26,667 nt of DNA from an uncultured Clostridia bacterium (lineage in GTDB: Bacteria > Bacillota_A > Clostridia > UMGS1840 > HGM11507). Shown in pieces: positions 1 through 8,055 of this stretch. Positions within the stretch are counted from its first letter, which is position 1. Each line of letters opens with the position of its first letter. The DNA lies in NCBI GenBank assembly GCA_934403665.1, contig CAKRUL010000001.1, positions 1 through 26,667 of the forward strand, in the 5' to 3' direction. The notes below the pieces were generated by a model. That model had not been told where the DNA came from. It searched no databases and was given only the letters and a program-made list of their open reading frames with translations. The translations under genes were made by a program, and so were the position numbers.

Positions 1-543
1 ATTCTCTTGCTCGCTCAGCTCCACACAGGGTTCCACATCCGTCTGAGACCACTTGGTTTTTTCTTCTGCAAGTACCCGAAAGGTAATTTTCTTTCCCATG
101 GAAAGCCTTTGTTCAAACTGACAGCATCGCATCACAAAACCGAGTTTTTCCATGGGGTAATGCAGCGCCTCCTGCCAGCGGAGATCGTTGTTTTCCGACC
201 ACGCCAAAAACTCTTTTCGTGAGGCTTTTTCGGGCAGCTTTCTTTCCGGCGTCGATAAAATATCCGGATAAATGTTTAAAATAATCTGTGCTTTTCCTAT
301 TTCCATCCGCTTTTCATTTGCTTCAGAAGGCTGCGCCCGATATTTAGCTTTTAAATATGCAAATAGCTCAGAAATGCTTTTGTCACATGGTTTCAGTTCC
401 TTTGCAAGCTGTTCTGTTCTCTCCTGAAACACATTGGTTTCCTTGCCGTCCGAAAAGAAAACGGCGGTTGCCTTGGCTGTTTTGCCTTCCGACCGATAGC
501 GGAATCTGCAGTATTTCCGTTTGATCCAATCTATGATTGACAT
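1..543 (-). CDS. Unrecognised protein, C-terminus cut by window edge
   Basis: An open frame of 181 codons runs from ATG at 543 to the window edge with no stop, so the gene continues outside. The start is supported by AAGGGGA about 7 nt upstream. The protein begins MSIIDWIKRKYCRFRYRS and is rich in charged residues (Lys, Glu, Arg). It has no signal peptide or membrane segment, so it is probably cytoplasmic. A WSENNDLRWQEALHYPMEKLG stretch near residues 118-138 is the most distinctive part, but I do not recognise the family. It stands apart from the secreted-protein genes upstream, behind its own possible promoter and beyond the terminator at 906-940, so it need not belong to the glycan locus. 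That the frame is real is fairly sure; its function is unknown. Confidence 0.7.
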   Translation of the reverse strand, partial: MSIIDWIKRKYCRFRYRSEGKTAKATAVFFSDGKETNVFQERTEQLAKELKPCDKSISELFAYLKAKYRAQPSEANEKRMEIGKAQIILNIYPDILSTPERKLPEKASRKEFLAWSENNDLRWQEALHYPMEKLGFVMRCCQFEQRLSMGKKITFRVLAEEKTKWSQTDVEPCVELSEQEN

Positions 544-690
544 TGCAATTCCCCTTTTCTTGCATTATTTTGTCACAAAATTCATTAAAAAATCCAAACT
601 CAGAACACCAATCCTTCTGCGACAGATTGCCGCACAACAGAAAAATGAAGCGAACTTTACTGCCTAAGAAGCAGAGCCAAGCCTCGTTTT

Positions 691-717
691 ATTATAATAC
701 CACAAATCGGTCGTCAA
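691..717 (-). promoter_or_regulatory. Possible sigma-A promoter for the gene at 543
   Basis: On the minus strand a TTGACG (712-717) is followed by a perfect TATAAT (691-696). The spacer is only 15 bp, shorter than the usual 17, so the -35 assignment is uncertain while the -10 is strong. It would give a leader of about 140 nt. The rest of the 544-905 interval shows nothing else I can support. Confidence 0.4.
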
Positions 718-905
718 AACAAATCAGAAATCACAGAGGGAAACGATACGCGCCCGATATGCTGCAATTTTTGTTCTTTTAAAAACACAATTGCTTTTTG
801 ACCGGTACAAAATATCTTGATCAGGGATTGAAATAGCAGCTGTTCTTTCTGCGTCTTGAGACAGCAAAACCAAGGGATAGATGTAACCGTTAAAATTTGC
901 ATCAA

Positions 906-940
906 AAAAGAGGTGTAAAAGTTATTTTTACACCTCTTTT
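906..940 (-). terminator. Rho-independent terminator after the 945-4079 gene
   Basis: A perfect 15-bp inverted repeat (906-920 against 926-940) with a 5-nt loop starts 4 nt after the stop codon at 945. Read on the minus strand the stem's 3' arm ends in CCTC followed by six T residues, the normal form of an intrinsic terminator. The stem is also A-rich on its 5' arm, so it could work in both directions. Confidence 0.9.
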
Positions 941-944
941 GTAA

Positions 945-3900
945 CTACCGCAAGCTGATTGTTTTCATATCGCCGTATATTGTTTGTTCTGTTCCGTCCG
1001 CCGCCCGATAGATCACATAGGTTCTTGTATAGTAAGTGGTATTCAGCAGAAGATCCCCCTTGATCTCTATTCCATAATGACCGTTGGCGCTGAGCGCCTT
1101 TTTCGCCTGCAGCTTATAACAGTTTTCTTTTCCAATCTGAGGATCCACACTGTCGGTTGCGGAATAAACGATGCCGTATTCCTTCACGGTTGTCTTGCTT
1201 CCCTCTGCAACTGTTCCGAAGGTGACACTGTTCGTCTTATCATCAGGAACATAGGTTTTGTCAAAGGTATTGATCGTCGGCGGTGTCTCTGAAAGTTCTG
1301 CAAAGGTCACCTCGACGGTGGTATCCGCGTCAACCGTCACGGAGAAGCTCTCCTTGATCGGCTGTTCTACACTGTTCACGGTAATTTTACTGATTTCCCA
1401 GCCGTCCGCCGGAACTGCCGTGATAGTCTGCTGGCTGCCTTTGATGACAGAAGTAGTTCCAGATGGAGTAACCGTTCCGTTTCCGGTGCTTGTCACCGTC
1501 AAATTTTTCTTTTCGATGGCATAGGAAACTTTGATATTATCCGCATTAAAATCATAATTTCCCCAGTTGTAATGAGCAAGTACGAACACACGGACGTACT
1601 TTGTGCCGACAGGTGCTGTCCTTGTATGCTCAAAATGAGCCCAGTCGTTTAGCGTCAGAGTTGGAGAACCTCTGTAAACACCTCTGCAATTTGTCCCATT
1701 CGCATCATTTTTCTGATGGTCGTTGTTCCATGTCCCGGCGCTTCCCCATCCGGTCCCATTCCAAAGCTGTTTATCCGCATTGTAAAATGCGAATGACAAG
1801 CCCAGACAGGAAGTCGTTTTATAGTCAAGGGAAAGGGTATAAGCGGTTTTGGAATTGGTGTTATACTCCGGTGTTTCAATCAGATCGCTGCCCAGGAAAA
1901 GGCCTTCATTCCCATCATTTTTATAGATATGAAGCACATTTCCCGCGTCGCCGTCCGCCGCTTTTCTCTCATCGTCCGTCAGAATGTCAAAATACTTGCT
2001 GTCGTCATAATACTGATTTGCTTCGATGGAGAACTGCGGCGTCCAGCCTACCAGATTGGTGTTTTTTGTACCTGCTGCAGTTCTCTCAAAGCCAGGGTTT
2101 TTCACATTTAAATAACCTACGGTATCTGTATCCGCCGGTTTTTCGTTTGGTACTTCCTTGATGGTTACCTGAATTGTGTCAGTGGTGACACCGCCCAAGC
2201 CATCGTCCGCCGTGATGTTGAGGACAGCAGCCTTTGCTGCAATGTCTTCCGCACTCGGCAGATAGGTATAGGAAGAACCGGACACGGTTCCCTTATCTGC
2301 GCGAAAGGTCATGACGTCCTCATCCACATCCGTGAAATAGGCTGACAGATCCAGCTCGATTCTTTCATCTGCCCAGATGGTTTTGCTTCCAATCGGAGAC
2401 GGCACGGTGGGCGCGCTGTTCACAGCCGGCGCTTTCGGTGTAACCGTCTGGACGATTCCGGCAGAACCGTTGTTGGAGGAATCATAGGATACCAGTTTGA
2501 TCTCATATGCCTGATCATTGGTCAGATCGCTGAGTGTGTATGCCGTGGTGCCTTTTTTCAGAATGGCGGTCATCACATTGTCCACATACAGCTTGGTCAT
2601 GGTATAGTCCGCATCACTCGGTTCGGTGAAGCTAATGTCAATCTTTGCGTTCCCCGCTTTAATCTGTGGATCGGCAACATCGGAAGGCGCTGTGATATCA
2701 GCCGCCATCGGTGTTTCTGTAATGGTTACATCATCAACATAAATCAGGTAGTTATTTCTTGCGGAAGTGCCGTAGAAAGCGATTGCAACACTGACCGCAT
2801 CCTTTGGAGCGGTGTAATTCTCGGTGCTGAGAGTTGTATAGGTGGATTTTCCCCCGTCATTCAGCACTTTGTTCGCCCCAATGCCATTCGGCATTCCATA
2901 GTGATCTCCCTCATTGGGATTCAGCCATTCCTGTGTTGCAAAGTCATACACATTTCCTTCTGCATCATAGAAGTTGACCGATGTCGGGATGCCGCGGGTT
3001 GTTTTATAGCTGTAAGTAAACTGATACTGGTTGCCCGGGACAACGGTTATCTTATCTGAGATAACGCCCAAAGCATAGGTTGCACTGTTATCATGAATAT
3101 ACAAGCTTTTATCGCCCTCGTCCGCTTTGATTTCATAGTACAGATCAGTGTCGTTTAACGCAGCGCCTGCATTAACCGCATATGTCCATCCGGTGATGGT
3201 TCCGTTTTTCGCCGGAGCGTCCGCCTCGAAGTCACCGTTTGTGACAGAAGCGCCTGATACTTCAATGTCCGGCTGGATGTAGGACATTTTTACATTGTCG
3301 ACCGCGAAATCGTATTTAGGATTGCTACCCGCGACGAAAAAGATTTTCGCTTTGGTTGCTCCCACCGGCGCAGTTTTTGGAAGATTAACGGTTCCCCATG
3401 CTCCGGATTGAATCGGATATTCCTTTCCGTCATTTTTCCACTCGTATATATTTCTAGCGCCGTCGTTCCACTGTGCATTCAGGGGACAAACCGCGGAAGC
3501 CGAGGGCAGCGCCGTCCATGCACTCTTCTTGTCATTATAATACTGATTAGCATCGTTGTAAAAAATGATCCCAGCCCACATACGAGCATTCCCTTTGAAA
3601 TATAGATTCTTTCCTTCGCTTCCATCATATCCCGGTGCAATGTAGTCAAAGTCGACTTCGTAATCCACCGCGGTTGATTGGCCTACGGCCGGCAAATCAA
3701 GATAATCGGACGCAAGGATAATCTGCCCATATCTGTAATCTCCTAAGCTGGGGTTTGTGTCACAATTATCATAAATATGAGCTACATTTGAGTTGTTCCC
3801 GGGACCGCCGTTTATTACCTGGTGAAACAGCTTTTCCCCAGCTCCAGGATTTGTCTCTTTGCTATTGACATAGGCACGGTATTCCACATCCCATCCCGAA

Positions 3901-4079
3901 ATAGGATCCGTATAGGTTTTCTGAGTAATGTCAACGGCCTTGCTCTGTTCAAAATCGCCGTTGGGAACCGTGATGGAAACCTTTTCCCCCGGCGCCGGCG
4001 ATGCCGCTGTAACACCGAATGCAGGGATCATTGTAAACAGCATTGCAACGATCGTGATGAAGCCTATTGTTCTTTTCAT
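945..4079 (-). CDS. Large secreted multi-module protein (CBM-like, FN3, Ig-like and bacterial-repeat domains)
   Basis: 1044 residues from ATG at 4079, chosen over an in-frame TTG at 4085 because GGGAGG lies 7 nt upstream of the ATG. A signal peptide (MKRTIGFITIVAMLFTMIPA, cleaved near residue 26) marks export. Modules seen: residues 35-272, a jelly-roll-like module starting NGDFEQ and ending DFAVDNVK; 276-456, a second CBM4/9-like module (NGDFEAD...IYVDDVTIT); 462-550, an FN3-like domain; 556-642, a cadherin/Ig-like domain (DVDEDVMTF, ADDGLGGVT); 655-856, a third NPGFE...DFNADNIK module; 858-928, a bacterial repeat domain (GNGTVTPSGTT...); 930-1044, a beta-rich tail with YYTRTYVIYRAADG. No catalytic domain, SLH or sortase signal is visible, so a free or non-covalently held glycan-binding or adhesive protein is the best reading. 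The first module is shared with the protein at 12531-14861. The gene has its own promoter and terminator. Confidence 0.93.
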   Translation of the reverse strand: MKRTIGFITIVAMLFTMIPAFGVTAASPAPGEKVSITVPNGDFEQSKAVDITQKTYTDPISGWDVEYRAYVNSKETNPGAGEKLFHQVINGGPGNNSNVAHIYDNCDTNPSLGDYRYGQIILASDYLDLPAVGQSTAVDYEVDFDYIAPGYDGSEGKNLYFKGNARMWAGIIFYNDANQYYNDKKSAWTALPSASAVCPLNAQWNDGARNIYEWKNDGKEYPIQSGAWGTVNLPKTAPVGATKAKIFFVAGSNPKYDFAVDNVKMSYIQPDIEVSGASVTNGDFEADAPAKNGTITGWTYAVNAGAALNDTDLYYEIKADEGDKSLYIHDNSATYALGVISDKITVVPGNQYQFTYSYKTTRGIPTSVNFYDAEGNVYDFATQEWLNPNEGDHYGMPNGIGANKVLNDGGKSTYTTLSTENYTAPKDAVSVAIAFYGTSARNNYLIYVDDVTITETPMAADITAPSDVADPQIKAGNAKIDISFTEPSDADYTMTKLYVDNVMTAILKKGTTAYTLSDLTNDQAYEIKLVSYDSSNNGSAGIVQTVTPKAPAVNSAPTVPSPIGSKTIWADERIELDLSAYFTDVDEDVMTFRADKGTVSGSSYTYLPSAEDIAAKAAVLNITADDGLGGVTTDTIQVTIKEVPNEKPADTDTVGYLNVKNPGFERTAAGTKNTNLVGWTPQFSIEANQYYDDSKYFDILTDDERKAADGDAGNVLHIYKNDGNEGLFLGSDLIETPEYNTNSKTAYTLSLDYKTTSCLGLSFAFYNADKQLWNGTGWGSAGTWNNDHQKNDANGTNCRGVYRGSPTLTLNDWAHFEHTRTAPVGTKYVRVFVLAHYNWGNYDFNADNIKVSYAIEKKNLTVTSTGNGTVTPSGTTSVIKGSQQTITAVPADGWEISKITVNSVEQPIKESFSVTVDADTTVEVTFAELSETPPTINTFDKTYVPDDKTNSVTFGTVAEGSKTTVKEYGIVYSATDSVDPQIGKENCYKLQAKKALSANGHYGIEIKGDLLLNTTYYTRTYVIYRAADGTEQTIYGDMKTISLR

Positions 4080-4167
4080 GAACAAACCTCCCTTTTCAAA
4101 TCTTACATTTTTAAATTTTTTGATTGAAGCTTTGATTTTTAGACAGTTTGAACAATTTTACATCATT

Positions 4168-4196
4168 ATTATACAACTTTTTTGACAAAATTTGAA
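4168..4196 (-). promoter_or_regulatory. Sigma-A-type promoter for the 945-4079 gene
   Basis: Minus-strand TTCAAA (4191-4196), a 17-bp spacer, then a perfect TATAAT (4168-4173), about 90 nt before the ATG. The promoter is bracketed by GACAGTT (4142-4148) and its inverse AACTGTC (4195-4201), a possible regulator-binding pair. The -10 and spacing are good and the -35 is weak. Confidence 0.5.
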
Positions 4197-4369
4197 CTGT
4201 CATTTTCGCCTTTTTCTATGCAGTTTTTATTCTTTCCCGTTTCATTCTGCACAGCGGCAAACCAAGCCCTCCAATCAGAATAAAGTATGCTTCATGCTGT
4301 CTCTTCTCCTGTCAGCTTCAGGCGGAATGTTTTTTTCTTATTGTCCTCCGCCCTGCGAACGGAACATCG

Positions 4370-4543
4370 CAAAGGCGTGGATGAAGCGCCTTTGTGGTAA
4401 TCCAGGATAACACAGATGGAAACGAAGATATCCCACGCCTTACAGGCGGCGGGATCGCTTCTTTTTCTGCGGCGGAGATAGCGCCGCAGAAAGTTACATG
4501 ACGGGGCTACTCCCCCCTATAGAATTGCGGAGCTCCTGCTCCG
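4370..4543. repeat. Cluster of four hairpins in the 4086-4598 gap
   Basis: Four inverted repeats lie in 175 bp, downstream of the lipoprotein gene that ends at 4599. They are CAAAGGCG/CGCCTTTG at 4370-4394 (8 bp), ATCCC plus GCC pairing at 4430-4455 (about 9-10 bp with a bulge), TTTCTGCGGC/GCCGCAGAAA at 4464-4492 (10 bp, perfect), and CGGAGC/GCTCCG at 4528-4543 (6 bp, 4-nt loop). None has a clear T tract, so they are not textbook terminators. They may end or protect the long operon mRNA, or be a dispersed palindromic repeat. The remaining part of the gap, 4202-4369, holds nothing I can support. Confidence 0.55.
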
Positions 4544-4598
4544 GTTGTGCGCAAAGCTGTGCGTCTTCCTTTCTTCCGCAATATACGGCTATGCCTGT

Positions 4599-6170
4599 TT
4601 ACTGCGCGGAATCGTATCTCTTCTGGGCGTCGTTATAGATCTTCACAATATCCTGGGCGCCCAGGTTGTTTGCTTTCTCCACCCACGCGTTCCACGCCGC
4701 GTCTCCGCTCTCCTGTCCCAGAACATACTTCGCGAAGAATTCCTGCGCTGCCGTTTTCAGCTTCACTTCTTTTCCGCTCAGCGCGTCCTTTTCCTCTGTC
4801 GTGAAGGCCAGGATCGGATCCTCCGGTTCGCTCATGTTCTCCTTGAGCACTTTATCCTGCGCTTCCTGTTCCTTCTCCGAGAAGTTGAAGTAGGTGCTTC
4901 TCTTGTCAAACCGGCGGTACATTCCTTCCAGGAACATTCCGTATTTCTCTTCCAGTTCTCCGATCTCCACCTTCTTGCCCGCGTCAAACGCTGTGTACAC
5001 TGCCATTCCCTTTTCGTCCAGCGTGTAAGTCTCCCCTTCCACGCCCATCGTGATCAGCTCCGCTCCCGCAGGGCTCAGCAGAAAGTCGTTCAGTTTCATG
5101 GACAGTTCCGTATTTTTGTTGTTTGCTATGGTCGAGGACGCGAATACTTTGGAAAGCTTTTTGATCGTCTGCTTCGGTCCGATCGGGTTGCCGTACCGCA
5201 GATCGTATTCCGGATAGGTTCCCTTCGTCTGCTCCTTGAAGGTGTCCAGACGTCCGATCCAGTCAAAGGTCACAAACGCCTTATCCGGCTGAGTCATTTT
5301 GGAAGTCCAAGCCGCCTCCGTCAGTGTCAGAAATTCCGGATCCAGAAGTCCTTCCTTGTAAAGCTTTGCCATATAATCCAGCATATTTTTCATCTGCGGG
5401 TCGGTGTCGGAATATTTCCATTCCTTCGCCGTCTCGTCATAGTATGGGCTGTATGCCACCAGCCCCCAGCTGACAGACAGCTGGTTGAACAGTTTGTCCT
5501 TATTCTTCGAGGTGAAGGGCGCTACGCCCGGATACGCGCTCTTGAGTGTTTTCAGTGCCTGATAGAATTCATCCGGACTGTTCCACATCGGAATATTCAA
5601 TTTGTCAAAAACGTCCTTCCGGTACAGAATCCCGTGATTGACGTCCCTCTGTACTTCGTACCAGGGCAGCCCGTACAGTTTTCCGTCGGACGCCTGATAA
5701 GATTTGAAAATCCAATTGTTTTCCGGATCGTCCACAAAAATTTTCTTGAAGTTGGGCATCACGTTGATGTAGTCGTTCACCGAGGCGAATGCTCCCTGCA
5801 CGCCCAACTCATTGATTTCGTCATAAGTTGCAAAGGAAGAACCCATAATATCCGGGATATCCTTGGACGCAACCATTACCTTGCGTTTCTCTGCAATGGT
5901 GGAGCTGGGGAATACCATCAGCTGTACATTGATGCCGGTCACTTCCCGCAGTTTCTGCAAAACATAGCTGTCGTTCATGTTTTCCTTTGAGGAGCACACC
6001 AAAAACCGCAGCTCTGTGTTTTTGGTGTCCAGAGGAAGTTCCAGTCCTCCCGTGTCCCCTAATTTCACATTGCTGTTTGTCCCGGTTGTGCTGTTATCGC
6101 TGCTGCCGCATCCTGCTAGGCAGGACGCCGCCATTACCGCTGCCAGTGCGGCTGCTATGATCTTTTTCAT
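4599..6170 (-). CDS. ABC transporter extracellular sugar-binding lipoprotein (LplA-like)
   Basis: 523 residues. The start at 6170 has AAGGAGGA about 9 nt upstream. The N-terminus MKKIIAAALAAVMAASCLAGC is a lipoprotein signal with lipobox L-A-G-C and lipid-anchored Cys21. It is followed by a Ser/Thr/Asn-rich tether and a family 1-type solute-binding fold of the usual length for LplA-like oligosaccharide binders (about 500-550). Family knowledge: such proteins deliver oligosaccharides to an LplB/LplC-type permease pair powered by a shared ATPase. Here no permease gene is adjacent. The gene is the last of a five-gene run, 17 bp after the GH20 gene, and only hairpins follow. It must use permeases encoded elsewhere, or act as a sensor-type binder. 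The class is very likely; the ligand is unknown. Confidence 0.92.
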   Translation of the reverse strand: MKKIIAAALAAVMAASCLAGCGSSDNSTTGTNSNVKLGDTGGLELPLDTKNTELRFLVCSSKENMNDSYVLQKLREVTGINVQLMVFPSSTIAEKRKVMVASKDIPDIMGSSFATYDEINELGVQGAFASVNDYINVMPNFKKIFVDDPENNWIFKSYQASDGKLYGLPWYEVQRDVNHGILYRKDVFDKLNIPMWNSPDEFYQALKTLKSAYPGVAPFTSKNKDKLFNQLSVSWGLVAYSPYYDETAKEWKYSDTDPQMKNMLDYMAKLYKEGLLDPEFLTLTEAAWTSKMTQPDKAFVTFDWIGRLDTFKEQTKGTYPEYDLRYGNPIGPKQTIKKLSKVFASSTIANNKNTELSMKLNDFLLSPAGAELITMGVEGETYTLDEKGMAVYTAFDAGKKVEIGELEEKYGMFLEGMYRRFDKRSTYFNFSEKEQEAQDKVLKENMSEPEDPILAFTTEEKDALSGKEVKLKTAAQEFFAKYVLGQESGDAAWNAWVEKANNLGAQDIVKIYNDAQKRYDSAQ

Positions 6171-6187
6171 CGCTACATTCCTCCTTG

Positions 6188-8032
6188 TTAATATCCTCTT
6201 ATCATGTAAGCAGAAGCCATTCCCGCATAGAAATGGGAGATGCTGTGCTTTCCATTAAAAGGAAGTCTCTTTTCTTCCAATTCTTCCAGCCTTGCGGTCT
6301 CTCCGCTCAGATAAGCCTCCAAGCGGAGCTCCGCCGTCTTCAGACGGTTCACGGCAGCGCCGTAGCGACCGTCAACCACCTCAAAACCAAAGGGACGGCA
6401 AGTCTGATGCCATATTTTATAGTGCAGAAGCTTCAATGCTTCATAGTCCTGCCGGAGAGCCGGAAGCAGCTTGTCTTTCACTTCCCGGAGAATTTCTTTG
6501 CTGCCTGTCCTGTATCCGTCATGCAGTTTCTGCAAAGCTTCTATCTTTCCGGCGGCGGCTCTGCAAACTGCCGCTGTATAAGCGAAGTATTCGCTGTAAT
6601 AGCCTTCCTGCCCGGAAAGCTTCCGGTAGGTTTCCTCCAGTTCCCGGTAGTGGGAAACCAGCGCTTTTTCCTTGATATCATCATCCAGCAAGCCGCACAG
6701 GGGATCGCTGTAAAGGATCTGCTTCACGGACAGGGTTCTTTCCCCCACCGGATACAGCGCCTTGCTCATAGCAAGGAAAGCCTTTCTATCCGCCTGAAAC
6801 AGAATCTGGAGCTTCATGTTCAACGCTTCCATATCGATTTCTTTTTGATAGGAATGCTCGCCGTATAGCGCGCATCCCACCAAACTGAACATCTGATCTG
6901 TCTCACAGCCGTCGTCTCCCCAGATGGTGGCGTAGACATCCCGAACGCCTTCCTCTTTGCACACCTTCAGACCTGCATTGGTCGCTTTGAAGGTGTGGTC
7001 ATAATCCGGCAGGAAGCCGGTCCACTGCCAGATACCGCCCGCAAAAACCAGATTTTCCGTAATCTCTTTATGCTTCTCAATCATAAACCGGTAGGTTTCC
7101 TCGTCATGATGGTAGTAGTCCCAGTAAGTGAGCCGCACATTCTCCGGCAGCAGTTCCTTCACATAGGCTGGAATCTGAGTTTCCTTATCATAGTAATCCC
7201 CTGTCTTGGATCCCAGACGGAAATACATATCGCTCCATATCATGGGCTTTAAATGGTACTTGTCGGTGATTTGCTTCACCGCTTTGATATGAGCGCAGAA
7301 AATTTCCGTACCGTTTTTATAGCCCTTCTGCTTTAGATAATTTCCGGTTCCCAAGCCCCAGGCCTCATCCATTCCGATATGGATTTTACGGGTGGTGAAG
7401 CACTCAGAAACCGTACGGATGATGTTATCCAGGAAAGCGTAGGTCTCTTCCTTTTCCGGCATAACAACGGTGTTCGTGTCGGATAACTTTGCACCCTCTG
7501 TCCATTTGATATACTGCTCAAAATGTCCCAGCGTCTGGATGCATGGAATCACCTCCACACCATACGTTAGACCGTATTGATCGATTTCTTTCAAATCGTT
7601 TTTGGAATATCTGCCCCGCATGTATCCAAAGTATTCCAGACCATCCACCTCGAACACATCTTCCATATACAGCATCAGGGAATTGAGCCCCATCAGCGCC
7701 ATATATTCGATGTATTCCTTAACCTTTTCCACCTTCATCACGCCTGCGCGGGACATATCCAGCATGACGCCCTTGGTGTCAAACTGTTCCTCCTGGCGGA
7801 TCACGTCGTCTTTCTTGCCGGCAATCAGCTGCGCTGCCAGCAGAAGCGAGCGGTACAGCTCAGTATCGTTCTGATAGGTTACTTTGATTTCATTTTCGTT
7901 TTTTTCTGCTGCAAAACAGCTGCCCTGCTCAAAAACAATCCGGTTCAGTCCTTCTTCTATATGGAGTTTCTGCCACAGCCGCCGCAACCGCCGCTGTTTG
8001 TTCTCTTCTACCCCTTCAAATATGATTTCCAT
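6188..8032 (-). CDS. GH20 beta-N-acetylhexosaminidase, cytoplasmic
   Basis: 614 residues; start at 8032 with AAGGGA about 7 nt upstream. The catalytic signature is KIHIGMDEAWGLGTG around residues 216-230, giving the Asp222-Glu223 pair that GH20 enzymes use for substrate-assisted hydrolysis of terminal GlcNAc or GalNAc. Further GH20-like barrel strands are GVMLDMSRAGVMKVEKVKEY near 88-107, LMLYMEDVF near 119-127, and IPCIQTLGHFEQY near 162-174, with IWSDMYFRLG and GGIWQWTGF further on. There is no signal peptide, so it should act on sugars already imported. The C-terminal 200 residues are mostly helical, as in the Hex1-like branch of GH20 (about 620 aa), rather than in large secreted chitobiases. 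It sits between an SLH protein gene (23 bp gap) and the sugar-binding lipoprotein gene (17 bp gap), consistent with import and trimming of amino-sugar glycans. Confidence 0.92.
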   Translation of the reverse strand: MEIIFEGVEENKQRRLRRLWQKLHIEEGLNRIVFEQGSCFAAEKNENEIKVTYQNDTELYRSLLLAAQLIAGKKDDVIRQEEQFDTKGVMLDMSRAGVMKVEKVKEYIEYMALMGLNSLMLYMEDVFEVDGLEYFGYMRGRYSKNDLKEIDQYGLTYGVEVIPCIQTLGHFEQYIKWTEGAKLSDTNTVVMPEKEETYAFLDNIIRTVSECFTTRKIHIGMDEAWGLGTGNYLKQKGYKNGTEIFCAHIKAVKQITDKYHLKPMIWSDMYFRLGSKTGDYYDKETQIPAYVKELLPENVRLTYWDYYHHDEETYRFMIEKHKEITENLVFAGGIWQWTGFLPDYDHTFKATNAGLKVCKEEGVRDVYATIWGDDGCETDQMFSLVGCALYGEHSYQKEIDMEALNMKLQILFQADRKAFLAMSKALYPVGERTLSVKQILYSDPLCGLLDDDIKEKALVSHYRELEETYRKLSGQEGYYSEYFAYTAAVCRAAAGKIEALQKLHDGYRTGSKEILREVKDKLLPALRQDYEALKLLHYKIWHQTCRPFGFEVVDGRYGAAVNRLKTAELRLEAYLSGETARLEELEEKRLPFNGKHSISHFYAGMASAYMIRGY

Positions 8033-8055
8033 TGTTTATCCCTTCAAGTTCTTTT

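Noticed and set aside
383..905. Small minus-strand frames at 383-637 and 714-905
   Set aside because: The first overlaps the partial gene at 1-543 in another frame; the second has no ribosome site or recognisable features and lies across the terminator-promoter gap.
4545..5990. Plus-strand open frame of 481 codons
   Set aside because: It lies fully antisense to the solute-binding lipoprotein, which has a lipobox, ribosome site and family features. The plus frame is rich in Arg, His, Phe and Leu and has no recognisable domain.
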